A stretch of DNA of 64,000 nucleotides from Pseudomonas sp. UYIF39 (GTDB lineage Bacteria > Pseudomonadota > Gammaproteobacteria > Pseudomonadales > Pseudomonadaceae), in the NCBI RefSeq assembly GCF_029963765.1, contig NZ_JALBYU010000010.1, positions 1 to 64,000 on the forward strand. Reading direction: 5' to 3'. Shown here in pieces: positions 8,551 to 17,639 of this stretch (position 1 is the stretch's first letter; the number at the start of each line of letters is the position of its first letter). The notes under the pieces are model-generated. The model saw only the letters and a program-made list of their open reading frames with translations, was not told the origin of the DNA and ran no database searches. The translations under genes and the position numbers were made by a program.

Positions 8551-9555
8551 TTAAACCTTCAGCACCAACTTCCCGAAATTCTCGCCGCTGAACAATTTCA
8601 TCAGCGTCTCCGGGAACGTCTCCAGTCCTTCAACAATATCTTCCTTGCTCTTGAGTTGCCCCTTGGCCATCCAGCCGGCCATTTCCTGTCCGGCGGCGGC
8701 GAATTGCGCGGCATAATCCATCACCACAAAACCTTCCATCCGCGCGCGGTTGACCAGCAGCGACAGGTAGTTGGCCGGGCCTTTGACCGCTTCCTTGTTG
8801 TTGTACTGGCTGATGGCGCCACAGATCACCACCCGCGCCTTCATGGCCAGGCGACTCAACACCGCGTCGAGGATATCGCCACCGACGTTATCGAAATACA
8901 CATCGACACCTTTCGGACATTCGCGCTTGAGGCCGGCGTGGACGTCTTCGTTTTTGTAATCGATGGCACCGTCAAAACCCAGTTCGTCGATCAGGAACTG
9001 GCACTTGTCTGCGCCCCCGGCAATGCCGATGACGCGGCAACCTTTGATCTTGGCGATCTGCCCGGCAATGCTGCCCACCGCACCGGCCGCGCCCGACAGC
9101 ACCACGGTGTCGCCAGCCTTTGGCGCACCGACATCGAGCAGGGCGAAATAGGCGGTCATCCCGGTCATGCCCAGCGCCGACAGATAGCGCGGCAGAGGCG
9201 CCAGTTTCGGATCGACCTTGTAGAAACCTCGTGGCTCGCCAAGGAAGTAATCCTGCACACCCAAGGCGCCATTGACGTAATCGCCTACCGCAAAGCCCGG
9301 ATTATTCGAGGCAACGACTTTGCCTACGCCCAATGCGCGCATCACTTCGCCGATACCGACCGGTGGGATGTAGGACTTGCCCTCGTTCATCCAGCCACGC
9401 ATGGCCGGGTCCAGGGACAGGTATTCGTTTTTGACCAGGATCTGACCCGCAGCCGGTTCGCCGACCGGTACTTCTTGATAGGTGAAGGTCTCGCGGGTCG
9501 CCGCGCCCACCGGACGTTTGGCGAGCAGGAACTGGCGATTGGTCTGGGTAGTCAT
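8551..9555 (-). CDS. NADP-dependent oxidoreductase (zinc-free MDR, CurA/YncB type)
   Basis: The 334-residue protein belongs to the medium-chain dehydrogenase/reductase superfamily, leukotriene-B4-dehydrogenase/curcumin-reductase branch. It has the N-terminal LSLDPAMRGWMNE motif, MTGMTAYFALLDVG, and the nucleotide-binding motif SGAAGAVGSIAGQIAK, and lacks the Cys/His zinc ligands of alcohol dehydrogenases. Such enzymes reduce the C=C bond of alpha,beta-unsaturated aldehydes and ketones with NADPH. I start at ATG 9555; a GTG three codons earlier is possible. It stands alone, convergent with pyrF. Confidence 0.88.
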   Translation of the reverse strand: MTTQTNRQFLLAKRPVGAATRETFTYQEVPVGEPAAGQILVKNEYLSLDPAMRGWMNEGKSYIPPVGIGEVMRALGVGKVVASNNPGFAVGDYVNGALGVQDYFLGEPRGFYKVDPKLAPLPRYLSALGMTGMTAYFALLDVGAPKAGDTVVLSGAAGAVGSIAGQIAKIKGCRVIGIAGGADKCQFLIDELGFDGAIDYKNEDVHAGLKRECPKGVDVYFDNVGGDILDAVLSRLAMKARVVICGAISQYNNKEAVKGPANYLSLLVNRARMEGFVVMDYAAQFAAAGQEMAGWMAKGQLKSKEDIVEGLETFPETLMKLFSGENFGKLVLKV

Positions 9556-9790
9556 GACAGGCACTCAAGATGAATGAAGACTTGTTGATAGCCCTTCATG
9601 AACGATGCCGCAAGTTTGGCTGATGCGGCGAATGCACATCGATCCAGTGCAGTGATAGTCGAACCGGCGGTTTTATCACTGTCACTCATGGGCACCCAAC
9701 CGGCCTTCTGATAGTGCTGCCGCGCCGCAGGCCCTTGTGGCTAGATTGCGAACACGCGATCCCCCGCATCTTCTCTTTGAGGACATAACA

Positions 9791-10552
9791 ATGAGCATGA
9801 CGTTTTCTGGCCAGGTCGCCGTTGTAACGGGCGCTGCCAATGGCATTGGCCGCGCGACCGCCCAGGCGTTCGCCGCTGAAGGCTTGAAAGTGTTGGTGGC
9901 CGACCTGGACGTGGCGGGTGGTGAGCACACGGTGGCGCTGATTCGTACCGCTGGCGGTGAAGCCACCTTCGTGCGCTGCAACGTCACGCTGGAAAGCGAT
10001 GTGAAAAATCTGATGGACGAGGTGGTCAATACCTACGGCCGTCTCGACTATGCCTTCAACAATGCTGGCATCGAGATCGAGAAAGGCAAGCTGGCCGAAG
10101 GCACGGTCGATGAGTTCGACGCGATCATGGGCGTCAACGTCAAAGGCGTCTGGTTGTGCATGAAATATCAGTTGCCCTTACTGCTGGCCCAAGGCGGCGG
10201 TGCAATCGTCAACACCGCATCGGTCGCCGGTCTCGGGGCTGCACCGAAGATGAGCATTTACGCGGCGTCGAAACACGCGGTGATCGGCCTGACCAAATCG
10301 GCGGCCATCGAATACGCCAAGAAAAAGATACGCGTGAACGCGGTGTGTCCGGCAGTGATCGACACCGACATGTTCCGCCGTGCCTATGAAGCCGACCCGA
10401 AGAAAGGCGAGTTCGCCAATGCCATGCACCCCGTCGGGCGCATCGGCAAGGTTGAGGAAATCGCCAGTGCGGTGCTGTACCTGTGCAGCGACGGCGCAGC
10501 GTTCACCACGGGGCATTCACTGGCGGTGGACGGTGGCGTCACGGCGTTCTGA
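9791..10552 (+). CDS. SDR family oxidoreductase
   Basis: The 253-residue protein is a classical short-chain dehydrogenase: cofactor motif TGAANGIG (13-20), NNAGIE, the catalytic Ser in NTASVAGLG, YAASKHA with the Tyr-Lys pair, and the C-terminal SLAVDGGVTAF. Asp at the end of the second strand (VADLD) favours NAD(H). The start is at 9791, seven bases after a GAGGACA ribosome site. The substrate is unknown. A strong intrinsic terminator follows, so it is monocistronic. Confidence 0.88.
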   Translation: MSMTFSGQVAVVTGAANGIGRATAQAFAAEGLKVLVADLDVAGGEHTVALIRTAGGEATFVRCNVTLESDVKNLMDEVVNTYGRLDYAFNNAGIEIEKGKLAEGTVDEFDAIMGVNVKGVWLCMKYQLPLLLAQGGGAIVNTASVAGLGAAPKMSIYAASKHAVIGLTKSAAIEYAKKKIRVNAVCPAVIDTDMFRRAYEADPKKGEFANAMHPVGRIGKVEEIASAVLYLCSDGAAFTTGHSLAVDGGVTAF

Positions 10553-10573
10553 AACCAAGCACTGAAACGTAGG

Positions 10574-10603
10574 AAAAAGCCCGCATTTTTGCGGGTTTTT
10601 TTT
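10574..10603 (+). terminator. Intrinsic terminator after the SDR gene
   Basis: AAAAAGCCCGC, a loop of A and T, then GCGGG and a run of eight T. The stem is short but GC-rich and the T-tract is uninterrupted. Confidence 0.85.
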
Positions 10604-10736
10604 CGGTTCCTTAAAGGTGCCGGACAATGTGTTTCAAATGGTTAGAACCGACGGTTTTAGTGGCGTTGTCGCACAGCTGATCGAGCGCTCCTGTGATTAA
10701 CTGTTTCCCGCAAAACGGACAGGAGTTTGCTTGCTC

Positions 10737-12128
10737 ATGGAGTTGAGAATCGATCGACAGGCATTGGTGCCGGTCGTACAGCAAATCGTCGACGCGCTAG
10801 CCAGCTGGCTACGTCGTGGCGAGGTGCCGCCGGGGACACGTTTGCCTTCTGTGCGGCAAATCGCCCGGATCAATTTGCTCAGTCAGTCCAGCGTCGTTGA
10901 GGCCTGTGAGCGTCTGGTGGCACAAGGGGTGCTGGCGTCGCGTCATGGCGCCGGTTTCATAGTTGCCATGCCAGCGCTGGTCGCTCAGGGGCAACAGGAT
11001 TGCCCCTGGTTCGAGGGGGCAGAAATGAAGCAGGGCGGCATTTCTGGCGAACTCAAACTGGGGTGTGGCGGACTTCCCGAGAGCTGGCGCGAAACTGGCG
11101 ACCTGAGCTACGCGATCCGTCAGGTCAGTCGCTCCGACATGGCCGGCCTGTTCAACTACAGCACGCCGCTGGGCCTGCCAGCCTTGCGGCAACAGATTCA
11201 CAAACGGCTGAAACAGCTCGATATCCTGGTGGAGGAAAGCCGGATCCTGACAACGGCGGGGGCCAGTCAAGGGCTGGACCTGATCGTGCGGACCTTGTTC
11301 AAGCCGGGTGATTGCGTGGTGGTGGAGAATCCCGGTTATTCCTTGCTGTTCGATTTGCTCAGGCTGCACGGGGTCAGCATGATCGAGGTGCCGCGAACTC
11401 CGCGCGGGCCGGACATTGCAGCGCTTGAGGCGCTGCTGGTTAAGTACAGGCCCTGCGGGATCTTCATCAATAGCTTCTATCACAATCCCACGGGCAGCAG
11501 CCTGGCGCCGGCGGTGGCGCAGCGGGTTCTGCAACTGGCCAAAACTTATGGCCTTCTGGTAATCGAAGACGACGTCTATGCGGATTTGCACAGCGGCCCC
11601 GGTACACGCCTCGCTGCATTGGGTATCGATGACAACGTGATCTACGTCGGCAGCTACTCCAAAACCCTCAGCAGCTCGTTACGGGTCGGTTTTGTAGTGG
11701 CCGGCGCCGGGGTTATTTCGCGGCTGGCCGAGGTCAAGATGATCAGCAGCATGGGCGCCTCACGGTTTTGCGAATCGGTGCTGGCAAGCCTGTTGGCCAG
11801 CGGTGCCTATCGAAAATTGGTACAGCGCCAGCGCCAGCGTTTGAGCAATGACAGGGAGGCGGCGTTGCAAGTGCTTGAAGACGCCGAGTGGGAGGTGTTC
11901 GGCAAGCCGGTCGGAGGCCTGTTCATCTGGGCGCGATCGCGGATGTCCGACTACGCTCAGGTGCGCAAACAAGCCCAGCGCTTCGGTGTCCTGTTGTCTT
12001 CTGCGACGGCATTCAGTCCCACCGCAGAGGCCAGTGACTGGCAGCGTATCAATGTGGCCTATGCCTGTGATCCGCGAGCCCGGGCGTTTTTTCAGGCCAC
12101 CGCTCTGGATCGACCTCAAGCGTTCTGA
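10737..12128 (+). CDS. MocR-type regulator (GntR wHTH fused to class I aminotransferase fold)
   Basis: The 463-residue protein has an N-terminal GntR winged helix (about 1-75: LPSVRQIARINLLSQSSV as the recognition region) and a fold-type-I aminotransferase domain from about residue 110. PLP-binding features are present: TTAGASQGLDL, NSFYHNPTGSS, IEDDVYADL, and the Schiff-base lysine in SYSKTLSSSLRVGF. MocR proteins such as GabR and PdxR sense PLP adducts and activate neighbouring metabolic genes. Here the neighbours are an SDR and a chemoreceptor, neither an obvious target, so the regulon is open. A small palindrome AACCGACGGTT at 10646-10656 lies in its promoter region. ATG 10737 is preferred over TTG 10731. 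Confidence 0.9.
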   Translation: MELRIDRQALVPVVQQIVDALASWLRRGEVPPGTRLPSVRQIARINLLSQSSVVEACERLVAQGVLASRHGAGFIVAMPALVAQGQQDCPWFEGAEMKQGGISGELKLGCGGLPESWRETGDLSYAIRQVSRSDMAGLFNYSTPLGLPALRQQIHKRLKQLDILVEESRILTTAGASQGLDLIVRTLFKPGDCVVVENPGYSLLFDLLRLHGVSMIEVPRTPRGPDIAALEALLVKYRPCGIFINSFYHNPTGSSLAPAVAQRVLQLAKTYGLLVIEDDVYADLHSGPGTRLAALGIDDNVIYVGSYSKTLSSSLRVGFVVAGAGVISRLAEVKMISSMGASRFCESVLASLLASGAYRKLVQRQRQRLSNDREAALQVLEDAEWEVFGKPVGGLFIWARSRMSDYAQVRKQAQRFGVLLSSATAFSPTAEASDWQRINVAYACDPRARAFFQATALDRPQAF

Positions 12129-12236
12129 AAACGACGTAAGCGTAGCTTTTTGCCATTATTCCGACGCCAGAGACTTGTGTTGATACAGGCCCGTTGCGAA
12201 TCTGCGTTAACAGACTATGTCAGGGGACTAAGTGCA

Positions 12237-14201
12237 ATGATTTCGGCCGTGCAAGGACGTTTTGCCAACCTCGGTATGGCGAAAAAACTGGGTGTCGGGT
12301 TTGTACTGGTGCTGCTGTTGACCGCCCTGGTGGCGGCCATCGGCGTATGGTCCCTGCAAACCATCAGCCAGCGCTTCGACGGGCTCAAGCAGATGTCGTC
12401 GCTCAACAGCGGTTTGCTCAAGGTGAGGCTGCTCGAACAGGAATACGCCTTGCACGGCAACCCGAAAACCGCTGATGCCCTGCACGAGGGCGTTGACGGC
12501 CTGATCGCCCTGGCAACCCAACTGAAAGCGGCGTCTGCGGCCAACGTGCCGGTGATGAATGACGTCGAGCAGTCCTTGGGGGCTTACCGCAAGGCCTTTG
12601 ACGAGTTCGTCTCGCTCAGCCAGGCCAAGGACCTGGCACTGGAGATGGCCAGTTGGTCGGTGTCCAGCGTGGCCAACAACCTCGATGTGCTGCAGGCCGG
12701 GCTGGCCGATGACGGCGCTTATACCTTGAAGGAATCCGAAGGCAAGGACGGTGGGCAGTTCATCGAACAGGCCAATCAGGTCAGCCAGGTGTCGCGGTTG
12801 ATGTTGCAAGCCATGAACGAAGCGCGCGTGCGCCTGGACCTGAGCCGCAAGGGCGACGACAGCGCTGGGCAGGGCAAGATCGAGCAGGCCGACCAGGCAC
12901 TGGCCCAGGCCGAGCAGCTGAAGACCACGGTCAAGGATGAGGGTTACCAGACGGTCCTCAATGAAGTGGTCGGACACATTGGCGGATTCAGCGAAAAACT
13001 GGCCGAGTACACAGGCCTGCTGGCGCAGGAAAAAACCGTTTATGAGCAGCTGCATCAGCGCGCCGCTCAGGTGGTGGAGCGGGTGGATCAGGCCTATGTC
13101 GCCGAAGACCAGTCGATGCAGGCGGAGCTGAAAAAGAACTCGCTGCTGATCATCGGTTCCTCGGCGCTGGCGCTACTGGTCGGGCTGATTGCGTCCTGGG
13201 TGATTACCCGGTTGATCGTGGCACCGCTGCGCAGTGTGATCCGTGTTGCTCAACAGATTGCCTCTGGCGATTTGAGTGCGACGGTTGAAGTGACCCGTCG
13301 TGATGAGATCGGGCAACTGATGCAGGCCATGCAGCAGATGGGCGCGGGGCTTAGCAGCATTGTCAGCGGTTTGCAGGCGGGTATCGAACAGTTGGCCAGT
13401 TCGGCGCAGTCGCTGTCGGCGGTGACCGAGCAGACCAACCTTGAAGTCAGTAGCCAGAAGGAAGAAACCGAACAGGTCGCTACCGCGATGAATCAGATGA
13501 CGGCCACCGTGCACGACGTTGCGCGTAACGCGGAGGAGGCCGCTCAGGCGGCTCAGACGGCCGACGGCAAGGTTGAAAGTGGTCAGCAGGTGGTGCGCCA
13601 GAGCATGGCGCGGATCGAGCAGTTGGCGGATTCAGCCACCTCGGCCAGTTCGAGCATCGAAAGTTTGAGTGCGGAAATCCAGAACATCGGCACAGTGCTT
13701 AGCGTCATCAAGAGTGTGGCCGAGCAGACCAACCTGTTGGCCCTCAACGCCGCTATCGAAGCGGCTCGAGCCGGCGAGCAGGGCAGGGGCTTTGCGGTGG
13801 TGGCCGATGAAGTGCGGGCACTGGCCAAGCGCACTCAGCAATCGACCGAGGAGATTGAACGACTGGTGAGCGCCTTGCGCTCGGCGGCTCAGTCTTCTGT
13901 TCAGCAGATTCAGAACAGTGGCGAGCTGGTGAAGCTGGCGGTGAGTGATGCGTTGCAGACTGAGAGTGCGCTGGGGAGTATTGCAGCGGCAGTGTCTTTG
14001 ATACAGCAGATGAACCAGCAGATTGCAGCAGCTGCCGAGGAGCAGAGTTCAGTGGCTGAGGAGATTAATCGCAGTGTCACGAGTATTCGGGCCAGTGCGG
14101 ATCAGTCTTCGTTGGCGATGCAGGGGAATGCGGCTTCCAGTATTGAGTTGGCGCAGTTGGGGGTTGAGTTGAAGGGGATGGTGGGGCACTTTCGGCTTTA
14201 A
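12237..14201 (+). CDS. Methyl-accepting chemotaxis protein, probable HBM-type sensor
   Basis: The 654-residue receptor has a first membrane helix (about 18-38), an all-helical periplasmic domain of about 260 residues (40-300), a second helix (about 302-322), a HAMP domain and a long methylated coiled-coil signalling domain with the hairpin tip [20 protein letters not shown]. The sensor length fits the helical bimodular (HBM) type known from McpS of P. putida, which binds organic acids such as TCA intermediates; a plain four-helix bundle would be near 150 residues. The start is at ATG 12237, nine bases after AGGGGA. The ligand is not predictable from the sequence alone. Confidence 0.9.
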   Translation: MISAVQGRFANLGMAKKLGVGFVLVLLLTALVAAIGVWSLQTISQRFDGLKQMSSLNSGLLKVRLLEQEYALHGNPKTADALHEGVDGLIALATQLKAASAANVPVMNDVEQSLGAYRKAFDEFVSLSQAKDLALEMASWSVSSVANNLDVLQAGLADDGAYTLKESEGKDGGQFIEQANQVSQVSRLMLQAMNEARVRLDLSRKGDDSAGQGKIEQADQALAQAEQLKTTVKDEGYQTVLNEVVGHIGGFSEKLAEYTGLLAQEKTVYEQLHQRAAQVVERVDQAYVAEDQSMQAELKKNSLLIIGSSALALLVGLIASWVITRLIVAPLRSVIRVAQQIASGDLSATVEVTRRDEIGQLMQAMQQMGAGLSSIVSGLQAGIEQLASSAQSLSAVTEQTNLEVSSQKEETEQVATAMNQMTATVHDVARNAEEAAQAAQTADGKVESGQQVVRQSMARIEQLADSATSASSSIESLSAEIQNIGTVLSVIKSVAEQTNLLALNAAIEAARAGEQGRGFAVVADEVRALAKRTQQSTEEIERLVSALRSAAQSSVQQIQNSGELVKLAVSDALQTESALGSIAAAVSLIQQMNQQIAAAAEEQSSVAEEINRSVTSIRASADQSSLAMQGNAASSIELAQLGVELKGMVGHFRL

Positions 14202-14218
14202 GGCGTACACCTATCAAC

Positions 14219-14262
14219 TGTGGGGGCCGGGCTTGGTCCGGGCGGCGTTCCGACGATGACGG
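14219..14262. repeat. REP-like imperfect palindrome
   Basis: GTGGGGGCCGGGCTTGGTCCGGGCGGCG followed by TTCCGACGATGAC matches a recurrent extragenic layout in this group (GTGGGAGC... then a GATGA tail) but the palindrome is degenerate. It sits just after the chemoreceptor stop. Confidence 0.4.
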
Positions 14263-14314
14263 CCTGGTAGTCGACCTTTCTGTCCTGGCTGTGCCCGCCC
14301 ATCAACCTCAATGC

Positions 14315-14345
14315 AAAAAAAAGCCACCTGCTTAGGTGGCTTTTC
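14315..14345. terminator. Bidirectional intrinsic terminator
   Basis: A run of A, then AAGCCACC, a short loop, GGTGGCTT and TTTT. With an A-tract on one side and a T-tract on the other it can serve both the chemoreceptor gene and the convergent gene at 14358-15128. Confidence 0.85.
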
Positions 14346-14357
14346 TACTTTCTCTGA

Positions 14358-15128
14358 TCAGTCGTAGATCACTTTTTTCTTCCAGTCCGCATCGGCCTCG
14401 ACGTCTTTGAGGCCTTCGGTCAACTGGTTCACTTCGCCTTCTACCGGGGCGATGTTGTCCATGACTTGTGCGTTGGCGCGAGCCAGGAGTTTTTCCAGGT
14501 ATTCCAGCTGTTCGGCGTAGACCTGGGGTTCCTGTTGTTTGCGCAGGTATTGCACGCCGCGTTCGAACGCCAGGCGGGCCTGGCCGGGCTGGTTCTGTTG
14601 CAGGGCGTGCTGGCCGAGGTTGTTGAAGAATTCGATGTGCAGCAGGACCAGGATGTGGCGAACTTCGCGGATCCAGCGTTTGGCTTCGTTGGTCGGCAGG
14701 AAGCCGTCCTGTGCGGCGCGAGTGATTTGGCCGTGCAGGGCTTCGAGCAGGAAGCGTACGTCTTTGGCTTTGGCCTCGGTCTGGATCGGTGCCGGCGGGT
14801 TGTTGACCGGGATCGATTCGCCCTGGCCGACCAGGGCGCTCAGTTCGCCAATCCGTGCCTTGAGGTTGGAGCTGGTTTTTTCCAGGTTAAGCAGGCGTTG
14901 GCAGACGTTCAGTTCCAGACGGGTCAACAGCAGCTTGAGCGCCGGTGTCATCAACTGGCCGGGGAAGGTCTCGGTGATTTCGCCGCAACGACGCAGACGA
15001 TCGTTGAGCTCGACTTTGGCGCGGGCCTTTTCCAGCTTACTGTTTTCCACCACATGGTTCATGTAGCCAATGGCGATCAATAGTGCGATCCCGGCTACGA
15101 CTAGCAGGGTGATCATGAGTGGTGTCAC
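14358..15128 (-). CDS. Conserved hypothetical membrane-anchored coiled-coil protein
   Basis: The function is not recognised. The 256-residue protein has one N-terminal membrane helix (about 5-22), followed by a charged helical region rich in Lys/Glu/Leu (coiled-coil-like, about 28-110) and a C-terminal half with TPR-like spacing (FNNLGQHALQQNQPGQARLA, then FERGVQYLRK). Topology is probably N-out with a cytoplasmic body. The GTG start is chosen because AGAGG lies 8 bases upstream; ATG 15116 is the alternative. It is transcribed away from the tRNA cluster and convergent with the chemoreceptor. A scaffolding role is possible but not supported further. Confidence 0.75.
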   Translation of the reverse strand: MTPLMITLLVVAGIALLIAIGYMNHVVENSKLEKARAKVELNDRLRRCGEITETFPGQLMTPALKLLLTRLELNVCQRLLNLEKTSSNLKARIGELSALVGQGESIPVNNPPAPIQTEAKAKDVRFLLEALHGQITRAAQDGFLPTNEAKRWIREVRHILVLLHIEFFNNLGQHALQQNQPGQARLAFERGVQYLRKQQEPQVYAEQLEYLEKLLARANAQVMDNIAPVEGEVNQLTEGLKDVEADADWKKKVIYD

Positions 15129-15391
15129 CGGTAAGACCTCTTTATGGGGTTCGCGTGCGAGTGTAGTGGCTTGGCATTGGGACGCATAGCGCCACTCAGC
15201 GAGTTGAATCGGCTACTGCACTGCCTGTATCGGCCGCGTTCCTGCTTATATAAGTAATAGCGTGCGAGGTGCACATTGCCATCATCTTTGGCGTGGGTGG
15301 ACTATAACGTCTTGGCGGGTGTCAGAATATAGGCGTCAAACCCCGGGCGACGGAAAGCCCGGATTAGTGTCTCAAAGCAGGGCGAAGTCAT

Positions 15392-15447
15392 TGATTTAAA
15401 TAAATTTATATCTGGGGGTTGACGACCCCTCAATCCATCCATAGAAT
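15392..15447 (+). promoter_or_regulatory. Strong stable-RNA promoter for the tRNA cluster
   Basis: TTGACG (15419-15424), a 17-base spacer and TAGAAT (15442-15447), preceded by an AT-rich UP-element-like tract (TTTAAATAAATTTATA, about 15393-15409) and followed by a GC-rich discriminator (GCGCGCC), as in growth-rate and stringent-controlled tRNA/rRNA promoters. The remainder of the gene-free stretch 15129-15509 holds the divergent upstream region of the gene at 14358-15128 and nothing else that I can identify. Confidence 0.8.
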
Positions 15448-15509
15448 GCGCGCCACTTACAGCGTAAAGCACACAGCGAAACGCGGTAGGAAGTGAATGT
15501 TGTACGTGT

Positions 15510-15585
15510 GTCCCCTTCGTCTAGTGGCCTAGGACACCGCCCTTTCACGGCGGTAACAGGGGTTCGAGTCCCCTAGGGGACGCCA
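15510..15585 (+). tRNA. tRNA-Glu (TTC), copy 1
   Basis: The 76-base sequence folds as a cloverleaf: acceptor GTCCCCT/AGGGGAC, anticodon loop CTTTCAC with anticodon TTC at 15544-15546, T-arm GGTTCGAGTCC and an encoded CCA end. It is separated by two bases from tRNA-Gly. Confidence 0.98.
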
Positions 15586-15587
15586 AT

Positions 15588-15663
<76 letters not shown>

Positions 15664-15768
15664 ATTTTAAACAGCGTTGCTTTCGGGCGAGGCTGAGTGA
15701 AACCAGAACCGGTATCTTCGGATTCGGATTTGGGCACTGAAATACACACCATGTGTTTCAGTTAGCGT

Positions 15769-15844
15769 GTCCCCTTCGTCTAGTGGCCTAGGACACCGCC
15801 CTTTCACGGCGGTAACAGGGGTTCGAGTCCCCTAGGGGACGCCA
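15769..15844 (+). tRNA. tRNA-Glu (TTC), copy 2
   Basis: Its sequence is identical to the copy at 15510-15585. Together with the following tRNA-Gly it is a tandem duplicate, offset by 259 bases. A hairpin (CTGAAA...TTTCAG, 15737-15761) just upstream may be a processing signal in a four-tRNA transcript; no separate promoter is evident. Confidence 0.98.
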
Positions 15845-15847
15845 TTT

Positions 15848-15923
<76 letters not shown>

Positions 15924-15932
15924 TATTTAACG

Positions 15933-15963
15933 AAAACGCCGCTCAGCAATGAGCGGCGTTTTT
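15933..15963 (+). terminator. Terminator of the tRNA operon
   Basis: AAAACGCCGCTC, loop AGCAAT, GAGCGGCG and TTTTT: a textbook intrinsic terminator ten bases after the last tRNA. Confidence 0.92.
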
Positions 15964-16028
15964 GTTTGTGTTGCATTCGAGACGATCAAAGAGTCGGACC
16001 CGCCAAAATAACGGGTCCGAAAGGGCGA

Positions 16029-16805
16029 TCAGAGCTTCGGCAACTGCCCAATACGCCCCATCATCTCGGTCACGATCTGCAGATCCAGCAGGGCTTTGAC
16101 CCATTCCCGCTCAGGGTTGCGGTACATCGGCTCGGCGATCGAGTAGTCGAAGGCCACTGCAACGTGGGTCTTCTTGCTCCAGGCGCCAAGCTTTTCAGCG
16201 ATTTCGGCCTTCAGCACTTCGGGGGACTTGCCCTTCGGCACCCGCAGGTTGACCGCGAGCTTGAAGGCTTTCTCTTCCAGCGTGACATAGGTCAGGGCAT
16301 CCTGGCCACCGGGTTAACACCTGACTCGGGCTCGGAGGAGTGGGCCGAAACGCCGGTGACCGTGAGCTTGACGTCCTTGCCGACGACCTTGGCGGTTACC
16401 TCGAAGTTGCCGCCATTGCGCTTGGCATAATCGCTACCTGCCTTCTGCAGGCTGGCGGCCAATTCAGCAGGCTTCTCACTCAAAAGGGTGACGGCCGATG
16501 TCGACGGAATCTGGTTGGTGGTCATGCCGCCTGTCATCGATATGATTTCAGCGTCCTTACCCTCTGCCTTGCGCTTGGCGAAGTTCGCCATGACAGTGCC
16601 GTAGCCTTTCTCGGCAATCACTACTGGGTAGCTACCATCCAGCGCCAGGTTGTAGTTAGGTGTCGGGTTGTTTTCGAAGTATTAGGGGATGGCGTCGCCG
16701 GTGGTTTCTTCGGTGGCGTCGGTTGGCGTGCGCTGTCAGGGTGAACGACGAAAGGCTGGCCAGTATCAGGGTTGACGCGGCCAGGTGCTTGAGTGAGAAA
16801 TTCAT
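16029..16805 (-). pseudogene. Decayed M20-family dipeptidase (secreted type)
   Basis: Remnants of an M20/M25/M40 zinc dipeptidase lie in three frame-shifted pieces. A signal peptide starts at ATG 16805 (MNFSLKHLAAST..., AHA cleavage). The frame then changes within about 80 bases and meets a TAA at about 16682-16684, in a context reading AIP-stop-YFEN (CAA to TAA would explain it). The middle piece (16292-16621) keeps the dimerisation-domain motif GVSAHSSEPESGVNPVARM. A further shift leads to the C-terminal piece, which reads AFDYSIAEPMYRNPE then joins VKALL directly to LDLQIVTEMMGRIGQLPKL. The whole is about 775 bases, far shorter than an intact gene (near 1.7 kb), and the N-terminal catalytic zinc region is missing. 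It cannot make an active enzyme. Confidence 0.85.
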
Positions 16806-16952
16806 TGCTGAGGGCATTCCTTTGCAGGCAGTTTGTGAGAAGTTTCTGATCGATGAGACAGAAACGTTACCAAGCTAACACCACGAGAGAGCGATAGGGG
16901 AGTCCCCGAAGTGAGATCTGTCGCACATAAATGAAAAAGCAACGCAGAAACG

Positions 16953-16987
16953 AAAAAGGCCCGCCAGTCTGACTGAGCGGGCCTTTT
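16953..16987. terminator. Intrinsic terminator after the LysE gene
   Basis: AAAAAGGCCCGC, a 12-base loop, GCGGGCCTTTT. It lies just beyond the minus-strand stop at 17003 and is symmetrical enough to work in either direction. The surrounding 16806-17002 shows no gene. Confidence 0.85.
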
Positions 16988-17002
16988 GCATGGGCGAAAG
17001 TT

Positions 17003-17638
17003 TTACATCGACAGAATCAGGCGCCCGGCGAACAGGATCAAAATCACCCCCATGGTGCGTTCAAACCAGTGCCCCATGCGCATAAACAGTAGCCGTACCC
17101 GGGCACTGGAAAAGAACAGCGCGACGATCACAAACCACAGCGCATTCACAAAACACATCCAGACCCCGTAAAGCGCCTGGATTTTCAGTGGTGTTGTGGC
17201 GCTGATGATGGTGGTGAAGATCGCCAGGAAAAACAGTGTGGCTTTCGGGTTGGTCGCGTTGGTCAGGAAACCGGTGGTAAATGCCTTCAGCAACGTTTGT
17301 TCTACAACCGGTTCGTCAGGCTTGTCGCCTTCCAGTACGGTCTTGGGCTTGCTGCGCAACAGGCTGACACCGAGGTACAAAATGTAAGCGCCACCCACAA
17401 CCTTGGCCACCGTCAGCAGCCAGGGTGTCGTATGCATCAGCGCGCCGACGCCGAGCAAGGTGTAAAGCACATGCACGGAAATGCCCGCGCCGATGCCCAG
17501 CGCCGTGCAAATCCCGACCAGTCGACCGAAACGCACGCTCTGACGGATGGTCACTGCGAAGTCCGGTCCGGGTGCAACCACGGCCAGAAAGTGGATAGTT
17601 GCCAGCGCCAGAAACTCGCCCAGGTAATTCGAAAGCAT
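17003..17638 (-). CDS. LysE/RhtB family amino-acid exporter
   Basis: The 211-residue membrane protein has the LysE-family N-terminus (FLAVVAPGPDFAVTIRQS) with the APGPD motif, about six hydrophobic segments, GICTALGIGAGISVHVLYTLLGVGAL and the NATNPKATLFFLAIF motif. The family exports amino acids or derivatives from the cytoplasm. I start at ATG 17638 because GGAG lies just upstream within the end of the oxygenase gene; the upstream gene stop (TGA, 17640-17642) is only a base away, so the two are co-translated. The context (oxygenase, tRNA-editing protein) suggests export of a modified amino acid. Substrate is inference. Confidence 0.88.
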   Translation of the reverse strand: MLSNYLGEFLALATIHFLAVVAPGPDFAVTIRQSVRFGRLVGICTALGIGAGISVHVLYTLLGVGALMHTTPWLLTVAKVVGGAYILYLGVSLLRSKPKTVLEGDKPDEPVVEQTLLKAFTTGFLTNATNPKATLFFLAIFTTIISATTPLKIQALYGVWMCFVNALWFVIVALFFSSARVRLLFMRMGHWFERTMGVILILFAGRLILSM

Positions 17639-17639
17639 C

